From NCBI GenBank assembly GCA_003170415.1, contig PMZJ01000026.1:1-64000 (forward strand): 64,000 nt of DNA, read 5' to 3'. Below, one piece after another: positions 10,007 to 19,757 of this stretch. The position numbers were made by a program, and so were the translations under genes. Within the stretch, counting starts at the first letter, position 1. Each line of letters begins with the position of its first letter. The notes beneath the pieces were generated by a model, which saw only the letters and a list, made by a program, of their open reading frames with translations, was not told the origin of the DNA and searched no databases. The stretch comes from Phycisphaerales bacterium. Lineage in GTDB: Bacteria > Planctomycetota > Phycisphaerae > Sedimentisphaerales > Anaerobacaceae.

Positions 10007-10134
10007 TAAATGCGAATTGCACCAAAACGCCGGCCCTGGATTTTGCTTGGTTTTGGGCCTGTTTGACGATATAATATGGAGGCAGCAATGATGGGCTGCA
10101 CCCATATTTTAACCGTATTGATGAGGGTTCAGCA

Positions 10135-10758
10135 ATGAGAGGTTTGATTATCGGCGTTTTGGTTCTTGCGACGTTTGGTGTTTGCGGGGGAGCTCCCACC
10201 CCGGCTGTTGCCCAGAAACCGGGCGACTGGACGCTCGACGTCCGTTTTGAGAATCCGTTGCAGATTACTCTTGATGGTACGATGCCGCAGCGTTATTGGT
10301 ACATAATTCTTACCATTACAAATGAATCAGGTAAAGACGTCGGTTTTTATCCCGACGCCCAGCTTGTTACCGATACCCTTCAGGTCGTTCCCGCCATAAA
10401 GGGGACTTCCGCTGTCCTCTTTGATAAAATTAAAACTCGCCACCAGAGCAAGTATCCGTTCCTTCAGCTTATGGAAAACGCCGGAGATAAAATCCTCCAG
10501 GGACAGGACAACACCGTTGATATTGTCGTCTGCTGGCCTGATTTTGACCCCAATGCCAAAAACGTGGGCATATTCATTACGGGCCTCAGCAATGAAACAG
10601 TCGCCGTTGACCATCCCACCGACAAGGACAAAGACGGCAATCCGGTAAAAGTTTACCTCCGCAAAACCCTTGAGCTTAACTACTCAATCGCCGGCGACCC
10701 CAAATTCCGCCCCGACCAGAAGCTCAAATTCGAAAACAAAACCTGGGTAATGCGTTGA
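10135..10758 (+). CDS. Hypothetical secreted protein
   Basis: N-terminal signal peptide MRGLIIGVLVLATFGVCGGAPTPAVAQ; no family recognised. Confidence 0.6.
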   Translation: MRGLIIGVLVLATFGVCGGAPTPAVAQKPGDWTLDVRFENPLQITLDGTMPQRYWYIILTITNESGKDVGFYPDAQLVTDTLQVVPAIKGTSAVLFDKIKTRHQSKYPFLQLMENAGDKILQGQDNTVDIVVCWPDFDPNAKNVGIFITGLSNETVAVDHPTDKDKDGNPVKVYLRKTLELNYSIAGDPKFRPDQKLKFENKTWVMR

Positions 10759-10814
10759 TTTGGCTGACCGCTTGTCCGTCGATTTGTCGAGGGGCTCGCC
10801 GGGGGTTTCTCGCA

Positions 10815-11636
10815 TTATTCTTTTGGCTGGTTTGCCGCCTTCTGCATAAGCTCGTGTACCCACTCCTCAAAAAATACCGGGTACAGATTCATTTTTTCGC
10901 TGCCCAATTGTGCCCCGTTTTTGGATAAAAGTCCGCGCAGAAAGTCCTTGTGTTCTGGGAATTGTTCCCCGATGCGTTTCAAATATAACGCCGCCAGCGT
11001 TTTAAGCCGCTGTTTTTTAACCGCCTCATTTTGTTCTGCCGCCCTGAAGAACCGTCTCACCGAATCCACCGTTACTCCTGCCTCGGGAAAATAAGACGCC
11101 AGCCGTTGAGGCGGCTTGCTCGGCAGCATAAAATCTTCGTCCATAGACGAGTCCGTCTCTTCCGGCTCATAATGGATAAACGGGTCGAAGAAAAATATCG
11201 CCGCGTTATAATCCCTCCTGAGATTCGCAAGATAAGGCACAAAAACATCCGGCGACTTTCCCGCCCCAAAAAGATTCAAAGGCCCATCACCAACCAGCAC
11301 CGTAAAACAAAACCGATTCAAATCCTTGCGGTTGTACCCGACGATTTTATTGTATGCCTGCTGAATCTTGTGCAGCGTCGCTCTTCGCACGTCCATTATC
11401 AGCATCCTTGCGTAAACCGTCCGGTCAACTATCGCCTCTATTTCTTCGAGCCGATGCTGCCAATCTGCTTGCTTGGGAACAACTAATTCGTAGAACCTTG
11501 TCTTGCTGTCGTTATGCAGCCGGTCATAAATGTCCCAGCCCAGCACCCTGTCCAAAGTCAGGATATGAATCCTCGGCTCTCGCTGCTGATAACTCAATAC
11601 GTCAAATTCTTCGCCCATTTTTCGGCTTTTCCTCAA
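10815..11636 (-). CDS. Hypothetical protein
   Basis: 273-aa ORF; no recognised motif. Confidence 0.6.
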   Translation of the reverse strand: MRKSRKMGEEFDVLSYQQREPRIHILTLDRVLGWDIYDRLHNDSKTRFYELVVPKQADWQHRLEEIEAIVDRTVYARMLIMDVRRATLHKIQQAYNKIVGYNRKDLNRFCFTVLVGDGPLNLFGAGKSPDVFVPYLANLRRDYNAAIFFFDPFIHYEPEETDSSMDEDFMLPSKPPQRLASYFPEAGVTVDSVRRFFRAAEQNEAVKKQRLKTLAALYLKRIGEQFPEHKDFLRGLLSKNGAQLGSEKMNLYPVFFEEWVHELMQKAANQPKE

Positions 11637-11871
11637 ACGGATAAATCCCGCTGCCCGATGGCTTGCCCCTGAGTTACAACTTCTTTATTATACTCGATTT
11701 ACCGCTTTTTTTAAATTATTTTTGCTGTGTTTTTGAGGGTTGTTACTTAATTCATAACCCACTTGATTAAGTCAATCGTCTCGATTATAAATGCCCAAAT
11801 GGCCAAAATAAAGAATGCCCATTTATGAAATACATATTCAATGGGAATCTTATCCATAGGGAACCTCAATA

Positions 11872-12384
11872 ATGATTGATAAGAAATACTGGAAGGCCTT
11901 TTTGACTGGCGCAGCGGCTACGATATTGACTATTTTCGCAATAATCAAAGGCGGAGCGGAATTAAAGGAAATTTTCTGGACTAACCCACAGATATTGAAC
12001 GCCCAAAACTGCACATGCGCGGCTTGGGAAGGTGGCGAAACGATCAACTTTGAATTATTAGTCAACAATCCGGGTTCAAAAAACTGTTCTGTAATTGAAG
12101 TAAATTTGATTTGGCCGGACGGGCTTGCTGCCGACCTTGACACTTGGGGCGAAAGAATAACACACTTACCTAAAACAATAGCACCAGGTTCGAGTGAAAT
12201 AGTTAAAATGTCGGGATACGGCCACAAAAGGCACAAGGCATCTGCTACAGATTGGTCACTTATTCCCGAAGGCAAATTGGTATTGCGGCCAGATCAAAAC
12301 TCTGTTGAAGCTACCGCGTTAGTTAAATTTAACACCGGATATATTGCTAAAAAGAAAATTGATTTTATTGTCTCTCGCAATTAA
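11872..12384 (+). CDS. Hypothetical membrane-anchored protein
   Basis: N-terminal TM AFLTGAAATILTIFAIIKGG followed by beta-rich domain. Confidence 0.55.
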   Translation: MIDKKYWKAFLTGAAATILTIFAIIKGGAELKEIFWTNPQILNAQNCTCAAWEGGETINFELLVNNPGSKNCSVIEVNLIWPDGLAADLDTWGERITHLPKTIAPGSSEIVKMSGYGHKRHKASATDWSLIPEGKLVLRPDQNSVEATALVKFNTGYIAKKKIDFIVSRN

Positions 12385-12416
12385 AACCCCTTATGCGTTA
12401 AGTATATACATCGCAA

Positions 12417-12977
12417 TTATTTTTTAAGCGCATCTTTTGGATAAAAATAATACGCCTGCATCCAACTATAATAATAATCTGAACCTTTTATGAATATATT
12501 TGGGTCTTCATAATCATTGAAATCGTCTTCTCTGGTAAATTGTTCGACGCGTAAATACTTATTAAAATCCGGACGTTCAGATAGATTAGTTAATTTGACT
12601 TGCCTTGCCATGCTAATAGGCAGTAGAAACTTTTTTTGCCCCATATCAATTTTTTGTAAAATTACCGAATTGAAATCTTCAAGAAGAGCCCGTATATCTT
12701 GCTTGGTGTCTGTATTGTGAACCTGCTTTTGATTTTCTTTATACATTGAATACGATGTAAGTATTGTGCTTATATATAGAAGCCCAAGAACAATAAGAAG
12801 ACGATAAGACCAAGGGATTGATTCTAATATCTTTTTTGTTTGTTTCATTCTGCCCTCCACTTTAAGTTTAGGGAGGAGCAGCCAGAAAGCGAAAACCACA
12901 AAACTGAGCAAAGTGGTAATGCTGCTATAAGAAGAAACAAGTCCTTTGAATAATTCTTGAATAAATCGCCAAACCAT
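12417..12977 (-). CDS. Hypothetical membrane protein
   Basis: Two predicted TM segments (LLSFVVFAFWLLLP; LLIVLGLLYISTILTSY). Confidence 0.5.
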   Translation of the reverse strand: MVWRFIQELFKGLVSSYSSITTLLSFVVFAFWLLLPKLKVEGRMKQTKKILESIPWSYRLLIVLGLLYISTILTSYSMYKENQKQVHNTDTKQDIRALLEDFNSVILQKIDMGQKKFLLPISMARQVKLTNLSERPDFNKYLRVEQFTREDDFNDYEDPNIFIKGSDYYYSWMQAYYFYPKDALKK

Positions 12978-13194
12978 AATCTAAGAGCATAAACAAGTGC
13001 ATTAAGCTGGTAAAGCATTTTCCGCCTCCCTCTGTGCGTTAAGTATATACATTGCCCTAACTGCAAGCCGTTCGCCTACGTTTCGCCGGTGGTAAAAGAC
13101 CTTTATTTTGATTTGACGTCAGGGGCAGGTTGAGGTATTTTGCTCATAATATCGAGGGGCTGCAATTGATAAAAACGGGTTTAAGGAGATTGCT

Positions 13195-13938
13195 ATGAGA
13201 ACACGAATTCCACTGATTGCATTCACAGTTATTATTAGTATTGTTTGCGCAAACCAGCGTATTTTCGCTGAGGAAACGGCAGTTCAAAAAGGAAAGGAGA
13301 AAGCCATGTCTGTGAAATTACAATGGTTCGGCCACGCCAGCTTCAAAATTTCCAGTGGCAGCGACGTAATTTATATCGACCCCTGGAAACTCAAAGACGC
13401 CCCGCACGACGCAACCATCGTTCTCGTCAGCCACAGCCACCCCGACCATTATTCCGCTGAGGATATCGCAAAGGTCTCTGGTATGACCACAAGATTCATT
13501 GCCGCAGAGGACGTCATTCAAAAACAGGGAAAAGGTCAGGCCCTCAAACCCGGCCAGTCAATTGACGTCAACGGCATTAAAATCACCGGCGTTCCCGCCT
13601 ACAACCTTGCCAAACAATTCCACCCGAAATCCAATAACGGGCTGGGTTTCGTCATTGAAATCGCCGGAAAACGCATATATTACGCCGGCGACACCGACCT
13701 CACCGACGAAATGAAGGCCCTCAAAAATATCGACCTTGCCCTGCTGCCGGCAGGGGGCAAATATACTATGGATGCTGCCGAGGCCGCCGAGGCGACAAGA
13801 CAATTCAAACCAAAGCAGGCGATACCTTATCACTGGGGCGATATTGTTGGCAGCCAGGCCGATGCCGATAACTTCAAAAAACTGGCCGCCTGCAAAGTTA
13901 CAGTCCTCAAACCCGGCGAATCCATAACAGTTGATTAG
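13195..13938 (+). CDS. Metal-dependent hydrolase, MBL-fold (UPF0173-like), with signal peptide
   Basis: LQWFGHASFKI, VSHSHPDHYS, YYAGDTDLTDEM, IPYHWGDIVG. Confidence 0.88.
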   Translation: MRTRIPLIAFTVIISIVCANQRIFAEETAVQKGKEKAMSVKLQWFGHASFKISSGSDVIYIDPWKLKDAPHDATIVLVSHSHPDHYSAEDIAKVSGMTTRFIAAEDVIQKQGKGQALKPGQSIDVNGIKITGVPAYNLAKQFHPKSNNGLGFVIEIAGKRIYYAGDTDLTDEMKALKNIDLALLPAGGKYTMDAAEAAEATRQFKPKQAIPYHWGDIVGSQADADNFKKLAACKVTVLKPGESITVD

Positions 13939-14025
13939 TATCTCTTAATTCCGACATTTTTGCAGGGGTTTGTTTTATAGGATGGCCGCAGATGGCCTCT
14001 ATTTTGCCCGCCGATGTGCCGTGGG

Positions 14026-14045
14026 TAAGGGCAACCCTTATTTTT
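14026..14045 (+). terminator. Intrinsic terminator
   Basis: TAAGGG-CAA-CCCTTA followed by TTTTT, downstream of the MBL hydrolase. Confidence 0.55.
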
Positions 14046-14102
14046 AGATTCTAAATGCCTTACTTTGCCAGTTGCGGTCTGTCTATGCTGTATAATTACG
14101 AT

Positions 14103-14268
14103 TATCGGATAACCGAAGGCGGCTTTACCTGAAATACTAAAACATATCCGGTGCGGTAAACGTAGATACTAATGAACGGGACCGGCTGGGGGGAAGCCAG
14201 CAAAACCGTAAAAGTCCGGGCTGCATAGCTACCCAACCTCCTTGCAATGGCGGCCCGGCTTCTTTTTA
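14103..14268 (+). ncRNA. Candidate structured intergenic RNA, family unidentified
   Basis: TATAAT at 14091-14096; nested pairings TTTACC/GGTAAA, GGAC/GTCC with CTGG/CCAG; CCGGGC (14216-14221) with GCCCGG (14253-14258) then CTTCTTTTT. Lies between convergent genes. Confidence 0.35.
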
Positions 14269-14317
14269 GTTTCTCGGCAAGCGCACTATGAAATTTCCTT
14301 CTCGCTTTTCGCTTTGC

Positions 14318-15535
14318 TTAGGTCTTATTAACATTATGCACTGTGTGGCAGCGCGGGCATTCAACCGTCGCCGCGCTGTAATTCGGCGGTATCTTCAGCG
14401 TCATTCCGCACGCGCACGTCAGGAAAATAAATCCGTTTACTTTCCGCATAATATCCCCGACCTGGCGAAGCTGCTTTTCCTTCTGCTCGTTCTTAGCCTC
14501 CGCGCTTGCCTGCCTAAGGGCGATATCTTCTTTCGTTAACGCCGATACCGGCATAACGGTCCTGCTTTTCGTCACGTTCACAAACGCGTCCGAATAATCC
14601 TTCAATGACGCCCCTTGTGACATATTCCGCAAAATCCGTATTCTCTCCGATATCGGCGGATGTGTGCTCGTCAGGTCTGACAAGTTCCATTGCCCCATCT
14701 TTTTGAACGGGTTGACTATGAACATCGGCGCCGTAACCTTGTTGGCCGACGCGAGTTGCGGGGCCCGGTCGTTCGCGATTTTCTCCAGCGCGCTGGCAAG
14801 CCCCTCCGGATACCGCGTCAGCCGAACCGAACCGGCGTCGGCTAAGTACTCACGTCGTCTTGACAACGCAAAATACAGCAACTGTGTCATAATCGGCGCC
14901 AGAATCGCCACCACAATCGCTATTATTAACAGTATCGCCGCTCCGCCGCCGCCTTTGCCCCCGCCGGATGAATATCTTCTCCTCGACCCTCCGCCATACA
15001 TCATCCCTCGCAAAAAGACCTGCGAAAGAAGTACTACCGACCCCAGCATAATCCCCGCCAGAGTTACAAACAAAATATCCCGATGCAGTATATGGCTCAT
15101 CTCGTGTCCCACAACTCCCTGCAGCTCATCGCGGTTGAGTTTCGCGAGTAACCCTGCTGTTACCGCGACAGATGCTGATTTGGGGTTGCGCCCCGTCGCG
15201 AACGCGTTGGGTGCGGGGTCGTTGATGATATAAACCTTTGGCATTGGCAGCCCCGAGGCAATCGACATTTCCTCAACTACGTTAAACAACTGCGGATGAA
15301 CGTCGTGCGTAACAGCCGTTGCGTTGCTCGCCGCAAGCAGAATCTGGTCGCCCGATGAAAAACTAATCAGTGTAAGCACCACCCAGATTCCCGTTGCTAT
15401 CATCAGCCCGAGCATCCCGCCGTCAGGCCCACTGATTGCCATACCGATAACTGCCCCCAGCCCAAGCAGGCAAACCGCCATCAGCATCAGCAGCAGGACC
15501 GAATTCCTCTTATTTATCCGTATCAGTTCCCACAT
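14318..15535 (-). CDS. htpX: M48 family metalloprotease (HtpX-like) with C-terminal zinc-ribbon
   Basis: VVGHEMSHILHRD metalloprotease motif; C-terminal CACGMTLKIPPNYSAATVECPRCHTVH. Confidence 0.9.
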   Translation of the reverse strand: MWELIRINKRNSVLLLMLMAVCLLGLGAVIGMAISGPDGGMLGLMIATGIWVVLTLISFSSGDQILLAASNATAVTHDVHPQLFNVVEEMSIASGLPMPKVYIINDPAPNAFATGRNPKSASVAVTAGLLAKLNRDELQGVVGHEMSHILHRDILFVTLAGIMLGSVVLLSQVFLRGMMYGGGSRRRYSSGGGKGGGGAAILLIIAIVVAILAPIMTQLLYFALSRRREYLADAGSVRLTRYPEGLASALEKIANDRAPQLASANKVTAPMFIVNPFKKMGQWNLSDLTSTHPPISERIRILRNMSQGASLKDYSDAFVNVTKSRTVMPVSALTKEDIALRQASAEAKNEQKEKQLRQVGDIMRKVNGFIFLTCACGMTLKIPPNYSAATVECPRCHTVHNVNKT

Positions 15536-15558
15536 AATTTCTTAAGGGGTATTTTTTA

Positions 15559-16134
15559 TTAGAAACTGACTTTTGGTGCTTCACGTTCCGCCGCCGCTGA
15601 AACCTCAAAGAAATCCCGCTTGGTGAAGCTGAATATCCCCGCCACGATGTTCGACGGGAACATCTGTATCCTGTTGTTGAAGAACATTGTCTGGTCGTTA
15701 TACGCCTGCCGCGAAAACGCAATCTTGTTCTCCGTGCTCGACAGTTCCTCCTGGACCGCTAAAAAGTTCTGGTTTGCCTTCAGGTCGGGATAGTTTTCGA
15801 CAACCAGCATGAATTTGCTCAGCGCATCGCCCAGCGCTCCTTCCGCCTTCCCGGCGTCCGCTACCGTCTTTGCGCCCATCGCCTGCGCACGCGCGTTGGT
15901 TATCGCCTCAAAAGTCCCTCGCTCGTGCTTCATATACCCCTTCGCTGTTTCGACGAGATTGGGAATCAGGTCGTGACGCCGCTTCAGTTGCACGTCTATC
16001 TGCGACCACGCGTTGTCAACTTGGTTGCGAAGCCCCACAAAAACATTGTAAGTCCCGATTACGTACAGGATTACCAAAAGCAATCCCGCCGCAATCACCA
16101 GTAAAACAATCAGTGCAATCATTCCTATACTCAT
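15559..16134 (-). CDS. lemA: LemA family protein
   Basis: YNVFVGLRNQVDNAWSQIDVQLKRRHDLIPNLVETAKGYMKHE. Confidence 0.95.
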   Translation of the reverse strand: MSIGMIALIVLLVIAAGLLLVILYVIGTYNVFVGLRNQVDNAWSQIDVQLKRRHDLIPNLVETAKGYMKHERGTFEAITNARAQAMGAKTVADAGKAEGALGDALSKFMLVVENYPDLKANQNFLAVQEELSSTENKIAFSRQAYNDQTMFFNNRIQMFPSNIVAGIFSFTKRDFFEVSAAAEREAPKVSF

Positions 16135-16278
16135 ATTGTTTCTCCTTCAATAATCTCTTTGTCTTTTCCCTTCCACGGATTTGAGATTGCCGTAAATTTT
16201 AATACTGGGACAGATTATAAAGCAAAACAGGGACTTGTCAACCGCGAGGTCGTATAGTCGCCGGTATCGATTTGTTGT

Positions 16279-18834
16279 TTATTCGTAGCCGTATCGTTTT
16301 ATGAACCAGCTTTTAACAACCTGCACCATACATAAATAGGCCGGCACTATGAGTATCAGCGCTACGAAAAATGACGGAGGCGGCTCAACAAAACCAAAGT
16401 ATTTGCCCAAGGGAAGGAACGGCAGCACAAGGGCAATAGTAACAATGTAAATAGAAGTGAAAAGCATAAACTGGCTGGGTTTGCTTTCAATAAAAGGCAC
16501 CTTTCCCGTGCGAATGATATGAATGACCAGCGTCTGAGTGCACAGGGATTCTAAAAACCAGCCCGTCTGAAACAACGGCGCCGACGCGTGGAAAATAAAC
16601 CACAAAACACCGAAAGTTATAAAATCAAAGAGTGAGCTGACGGGACCGATTACAATCATAAATTTTCTGATATAGTTCACGTTCCACGGCCGGGATTTGA
16701 GAAGGTATTCTTCATCAATGTTGTCTGAAGGAATGGCAATCTGGGAAAGGTCGTAAAGAAAATTATTGAGAAGAATCTGAATTGGCAGCATCGGCAGGAA
16801 AGGCAAAAACAAGCTTGCCCCCGTCATACTGAACATATTGCCGAAGTTGGAGCTGGAGCCCATCTTGATATATTTGATGATGTTGCCGAAGGTTTTTCGT
16901 CCCTCGATTACCCCGTCGATGAGAACCAGCAAACTTTTTTTCAGTAGAATGATATCAGCCGTTTCTTTGGCGATATCCACGGCATTGTTGACGGAGATGC
17001 CGACGTCAGCGGCCTTGAGAGCCGGCGCATCATTAATACCATCGCCGAGATATCCTACGATATGTCCGTTTTTGTGCAGGGCGTGAATGACTCTCTCTTT
17101 TTGCAGCGGGGAAAGGCGGGCAAACACGGTAGTGGTTTTGACCATTTCTCCCAGCGAGGCGTCGTCTGCCTTTTCCACCTGTTCGCCGGTCGCGAATCCC
17201 CTGATATTCAAACCGACGTCGCTGCAAATCTTTTTCGTAACAAGCTCGTTATCGCCGGTGAGAACCTTAAACTCTATGCCGAGGTTATTCAAAGTTTCGA
17301 TTGTCTTTTTGACGGATGCTTTCGGCGGGTCCAAAAAGGCAATATAACCTTTCAGTATCAGGTTCTGTTCGTCGTCCTTGGTGTAAACGTTTTTGGGCTG
17401 GTCAAAATCCTTGTATGCAATCGCCAGCACCCTGAAGCCCTCAGAGCTGAGGTCGTTGTACTCATTTTGCAGCTCGACAAGCACCAGTTTGGCCTCGTCC
17501 AAATCCAGTATTTCGCCGTCAAGCTCGAATTTGGTGCATCTTCTGTAAATCTCTTCCGGGGCGCCTTTGACAATAATCCGGTGTTTGCCGTCGGCCTCGA
17601 CCACCACCGACATTACCTTGCGTGAAAAATCGAAAGGCACCTCATCGACCTTTTTGTATTGTTTGATTAAAATTTTCTCATGGGTAAGTATCGCCCGGTC
17701 GAGAATGTTTTTAAGGCCGGTCTGGTAGAAGCTGTTGATATATGCCATACGCAGAACGTCATCGTCCTCTTTTCGCACCACGTCGCAATGTCGTTCCACT
17801 ACAATTTTGTCGAGGGTCAGCGTCCCCGTCTTGTCGGTGCACAGCACGTCCATCGCGCCGAAGTTCTGGATCGCGTTGAGCCGTTTTACTATCACGTCCT
17901 TTTTGGACATCGCAATCGCACCCTTGGAGAGGTTTATCGCCACCAGCATTGGGAGCATTTCGGGCGTCAAACCTACGGCAACGGACAGTGAAAACAAAAG
18001 CGACTGGGTAATATCGCCCTTCAAAAAGGCATTAATGGCGAAAATCACGAGAACCAGCGCGACCATAGCCTTTATCATCAGCCAGGTGAAGCTGCGAATA
18101 CCTTTATCGAAACTGCTCTCTACGGATATTAATGCCAGGCGTTTGGACAATGCGCCGAACCTTGTCTCAAGCCCCGTTTTAGCGACAACTCCAATCGCCG
18201 TTCCGCTTATGACGCTCGACCCCATAAACGCCATATTTGTTAAGTCGGAAGGAGAGCTACTCTTGGGAGTCAGCGGCTCGGCGGCTTTTTCAACAGGAAA
18301 CGATTCGCCCGTCAGAGATGCCTGATTGATAAACAGGTCCTTGCAGGAAATAATCCGCAGGTCGGCAGGCACCATATCCCCGGCAAAAAGGTCGATTATG
18401 TCTCCGGGAACAATCTCTCGTATCTTTACCTCCCTTGGCTTGCCGTTGCGAATCACCGTAGCCGTGGCCCTTACCATTTCGCTGAGCCGTTCCGCCTCTC
18501 TTCCCGCTCGATATTCCTGGATGAATGATAAAAATACGCTGATAAAGGCCATCAATATCACCAGGATGGCGCTTATTTTCTCGCCGAAGAACAGCGAGAA
18601 GCCCGCGATAATCAAAAGAACCACCACCAGCGGGTTTAAAAACTTGGAGAAAATCTGAAAAATAACAGTCCGCTTTTTCTTCTTGGCCGGCTCGTTGTAC
18701 CCATATTCCTCGAGTCGTTTAATCACCTCTTTTTCGGACAGGCCTTTGAGAGACGTATCAAAGAACTGCAGAAGGGATTCCTGCGTGCAGGTCACGAAGT
18801 CAATATCTGGCGTTTTTTTATTGCTATTTGGCAT
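16279..18834 (-). CDS. mgtA: Magnesium-translocating P-type ATPase
   Basis: DKTGTLT phosphorylation motif, GYLGDGINDAPALKAADVGISVNNAVDIAKE, KRRTVIFQIF-type N-terminus. Confidence 0.92.
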   Translation of the reverse strand: MPNSNKKTPDIDFVTCTQESLLQFFDTSLKGLSEKEVIKRLEEYGYNEPAKKKKRTVIFQIFSKFLNPLVVVLLIIAGFSLFFGEKISAILVILMAFISVFLSFIQEYRAGREAERLSEMVRATATVIRNGKPREVKIREIVPGDIIDLFAGDMVPADLRIISCKDLFINQASLTGESFPVEKAAEPLTPKSSSPSDLTNMAFMGSSVISGTAIGVVAKTGLETRFGALSKRLALISVESSFDKGIRSFTWLMIKAMVALVLVIFAINAFLKGDITQSLLFSLSVAVGLTPEMLPMLVAINLSKGAIAMSKKDVIVKRLNAIQNFGAMDVLCTDKTGTLTLDKIVVERHCDVVRKEDDDVLRMAYINSFYQTGLKNILDRAILTHEKILIKQYKKVDEVPFDFSRKVMSVVVEADGKHRIIVKGAPEEIYRRCTKFELDGEILDLDEAKLVLVELQNEYNDLSSEGFRVLAIAYKDFDQPKNVYTKDDEQNLILKGYIAFLDPPKASVKKTIETLNNLGIEFKVLTGDNELVTKKICSDVGLNIRGFATGEQVEKADDASLGEMVKTTTVFARLSPLQKERVIHALHKNGHIVGYLGDGINDAPALKAADVGISVNNAVDIAKETADIILLKKSLLVLIDGVIEGRKTFGNIIKYIKMGSSSNFGNMFSMTGASLFLPFLPMLPIQILLNNFLYDLSQIAIPSDNIDEEYLLKSRPWNVNYIRKFMIVIGPVSSLFDFITFGVLWFIFHASAPLFQTGWFLESLCTQTLVIHIIRTGKVPFIESKPSQFMLFTSIYIVTIALVLPFLPLGKYFGFVEPPPSFFVALILIVPAYLCMVQVVKSWFIKRYGYE

Positions 18835-19143
18835 TCAGCCGGCTCTATAAAACATTCGTAATTATTTCACTCTCGCCGGACAATTGGAACCGCGACCCCA
18901 AAAGTGTTCTCTGGGACGCTACTTTGTCCTGAGTTTTTTGTGTACAGCTTGCCCGCTCGACACGAATCGCTGCATTTTAAGACGAAAACCTGCGACAGGG
19001 CAACCCTTTTTCTCCGGAATAAAAAAAATACTTTGCCCAGGCGAAATCCTTTAGGTGAAATCAGGTTCCTGTCTCTATGGTAGCGTTAAAAGTGGCAGCT
19101 CCATCCTTGATTGTCATTCCCGCGCAAGTGAGAATTCGGGTGG

Positions 19144-19536
19144 TTAGCTTTTTTCCCTGAACATATCCGTCAGCAGTTGTTTTATTTTATTGTCGTTATC
19201 CAGCGATGCCCTCGCGATAATGTTGGTTAGCTCGCCCCTGTCGAACCATAACCCGTCTCCCTTTGGACACCTGTCTATCAGCAGCGTTGGCTTTTCGTGC
19301 CCCACGTCAATTTTTTCCATTTTTTTGTCGCATATCGGGCATCGCCTTGCCTTTTCACCGCTGCTCGTATCTTTGACAAAGGAACTAATAAGCTTCTTCG
19401 CCTTCCCGTTATCGTTCAGAAGCATTTCAAGCTCCCCGGCGTCTAACCATACTCCTTTGCAGCCCGTGCAATAGTCGATCTCCACCTTCGCCAGTTCCAG
19501 CGTTATCATAGCGTTTTTACATACCGGACAATCCAT
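19144..19536 (-). CDS. zf-TFIIB-type double zinc-ribbon protein
   Basis: MDCPVCKNAMITLE...IDYCTGCKGVWLDAGELE repeated as RRCPICDKKMEKID...IDRCPKGDGLWFDRGEL. Confidence 0.88.
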   Translation of the reverse strand: MDCPVCKNAMITLELAKVEIDYCTGCKGVWLDAGELEMLLNDNGKAKKLISSFVKDTSSGEKARRCPICDKKMEKIDVGHEKPTLLIDRCPKGDGLWFDRGELTNIIARASLDNDNKIKQLLTDMFREKS

Positions 19537-19631
19537 AATTATACTCCCATCAATACAGCATTATTTATTAAACAGATTACCACCTTTATTATTACTGCGA
19601 AAGCAGGAATTCGGAAATTAATCCCCTTAAC

Positions 19632-19660
19632 TTGACATATCAAGGGTATAAGCGTATGCT
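19632..19660 (+). promoter_or_regulatory. Sigma-70-like promoter
   Basis: TTGACA, 17-nt spacer, TATGCT. Confidence 0.55.
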
Positions 19661-19757
19661 CACAACTGTAGTATCGGCTAATCGAACTGTTATAAGGTGA
19701 GGAAGGATACTCCCAAACAAGTAGCTATCCTTAGGTTGCTATGGAGCGTTTGGCCGT

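Noticed and set aside
14210-14225. AAAAGTCCGGGCTGC resembles the RNase P RNA P4 strand (GGAAAGTCCGGRC)
   Set aside because: The partner conserved ACAGAA-type 3' strand and the ~350-nt size are missing; the region is only ~165 nt and ends in a terminator.
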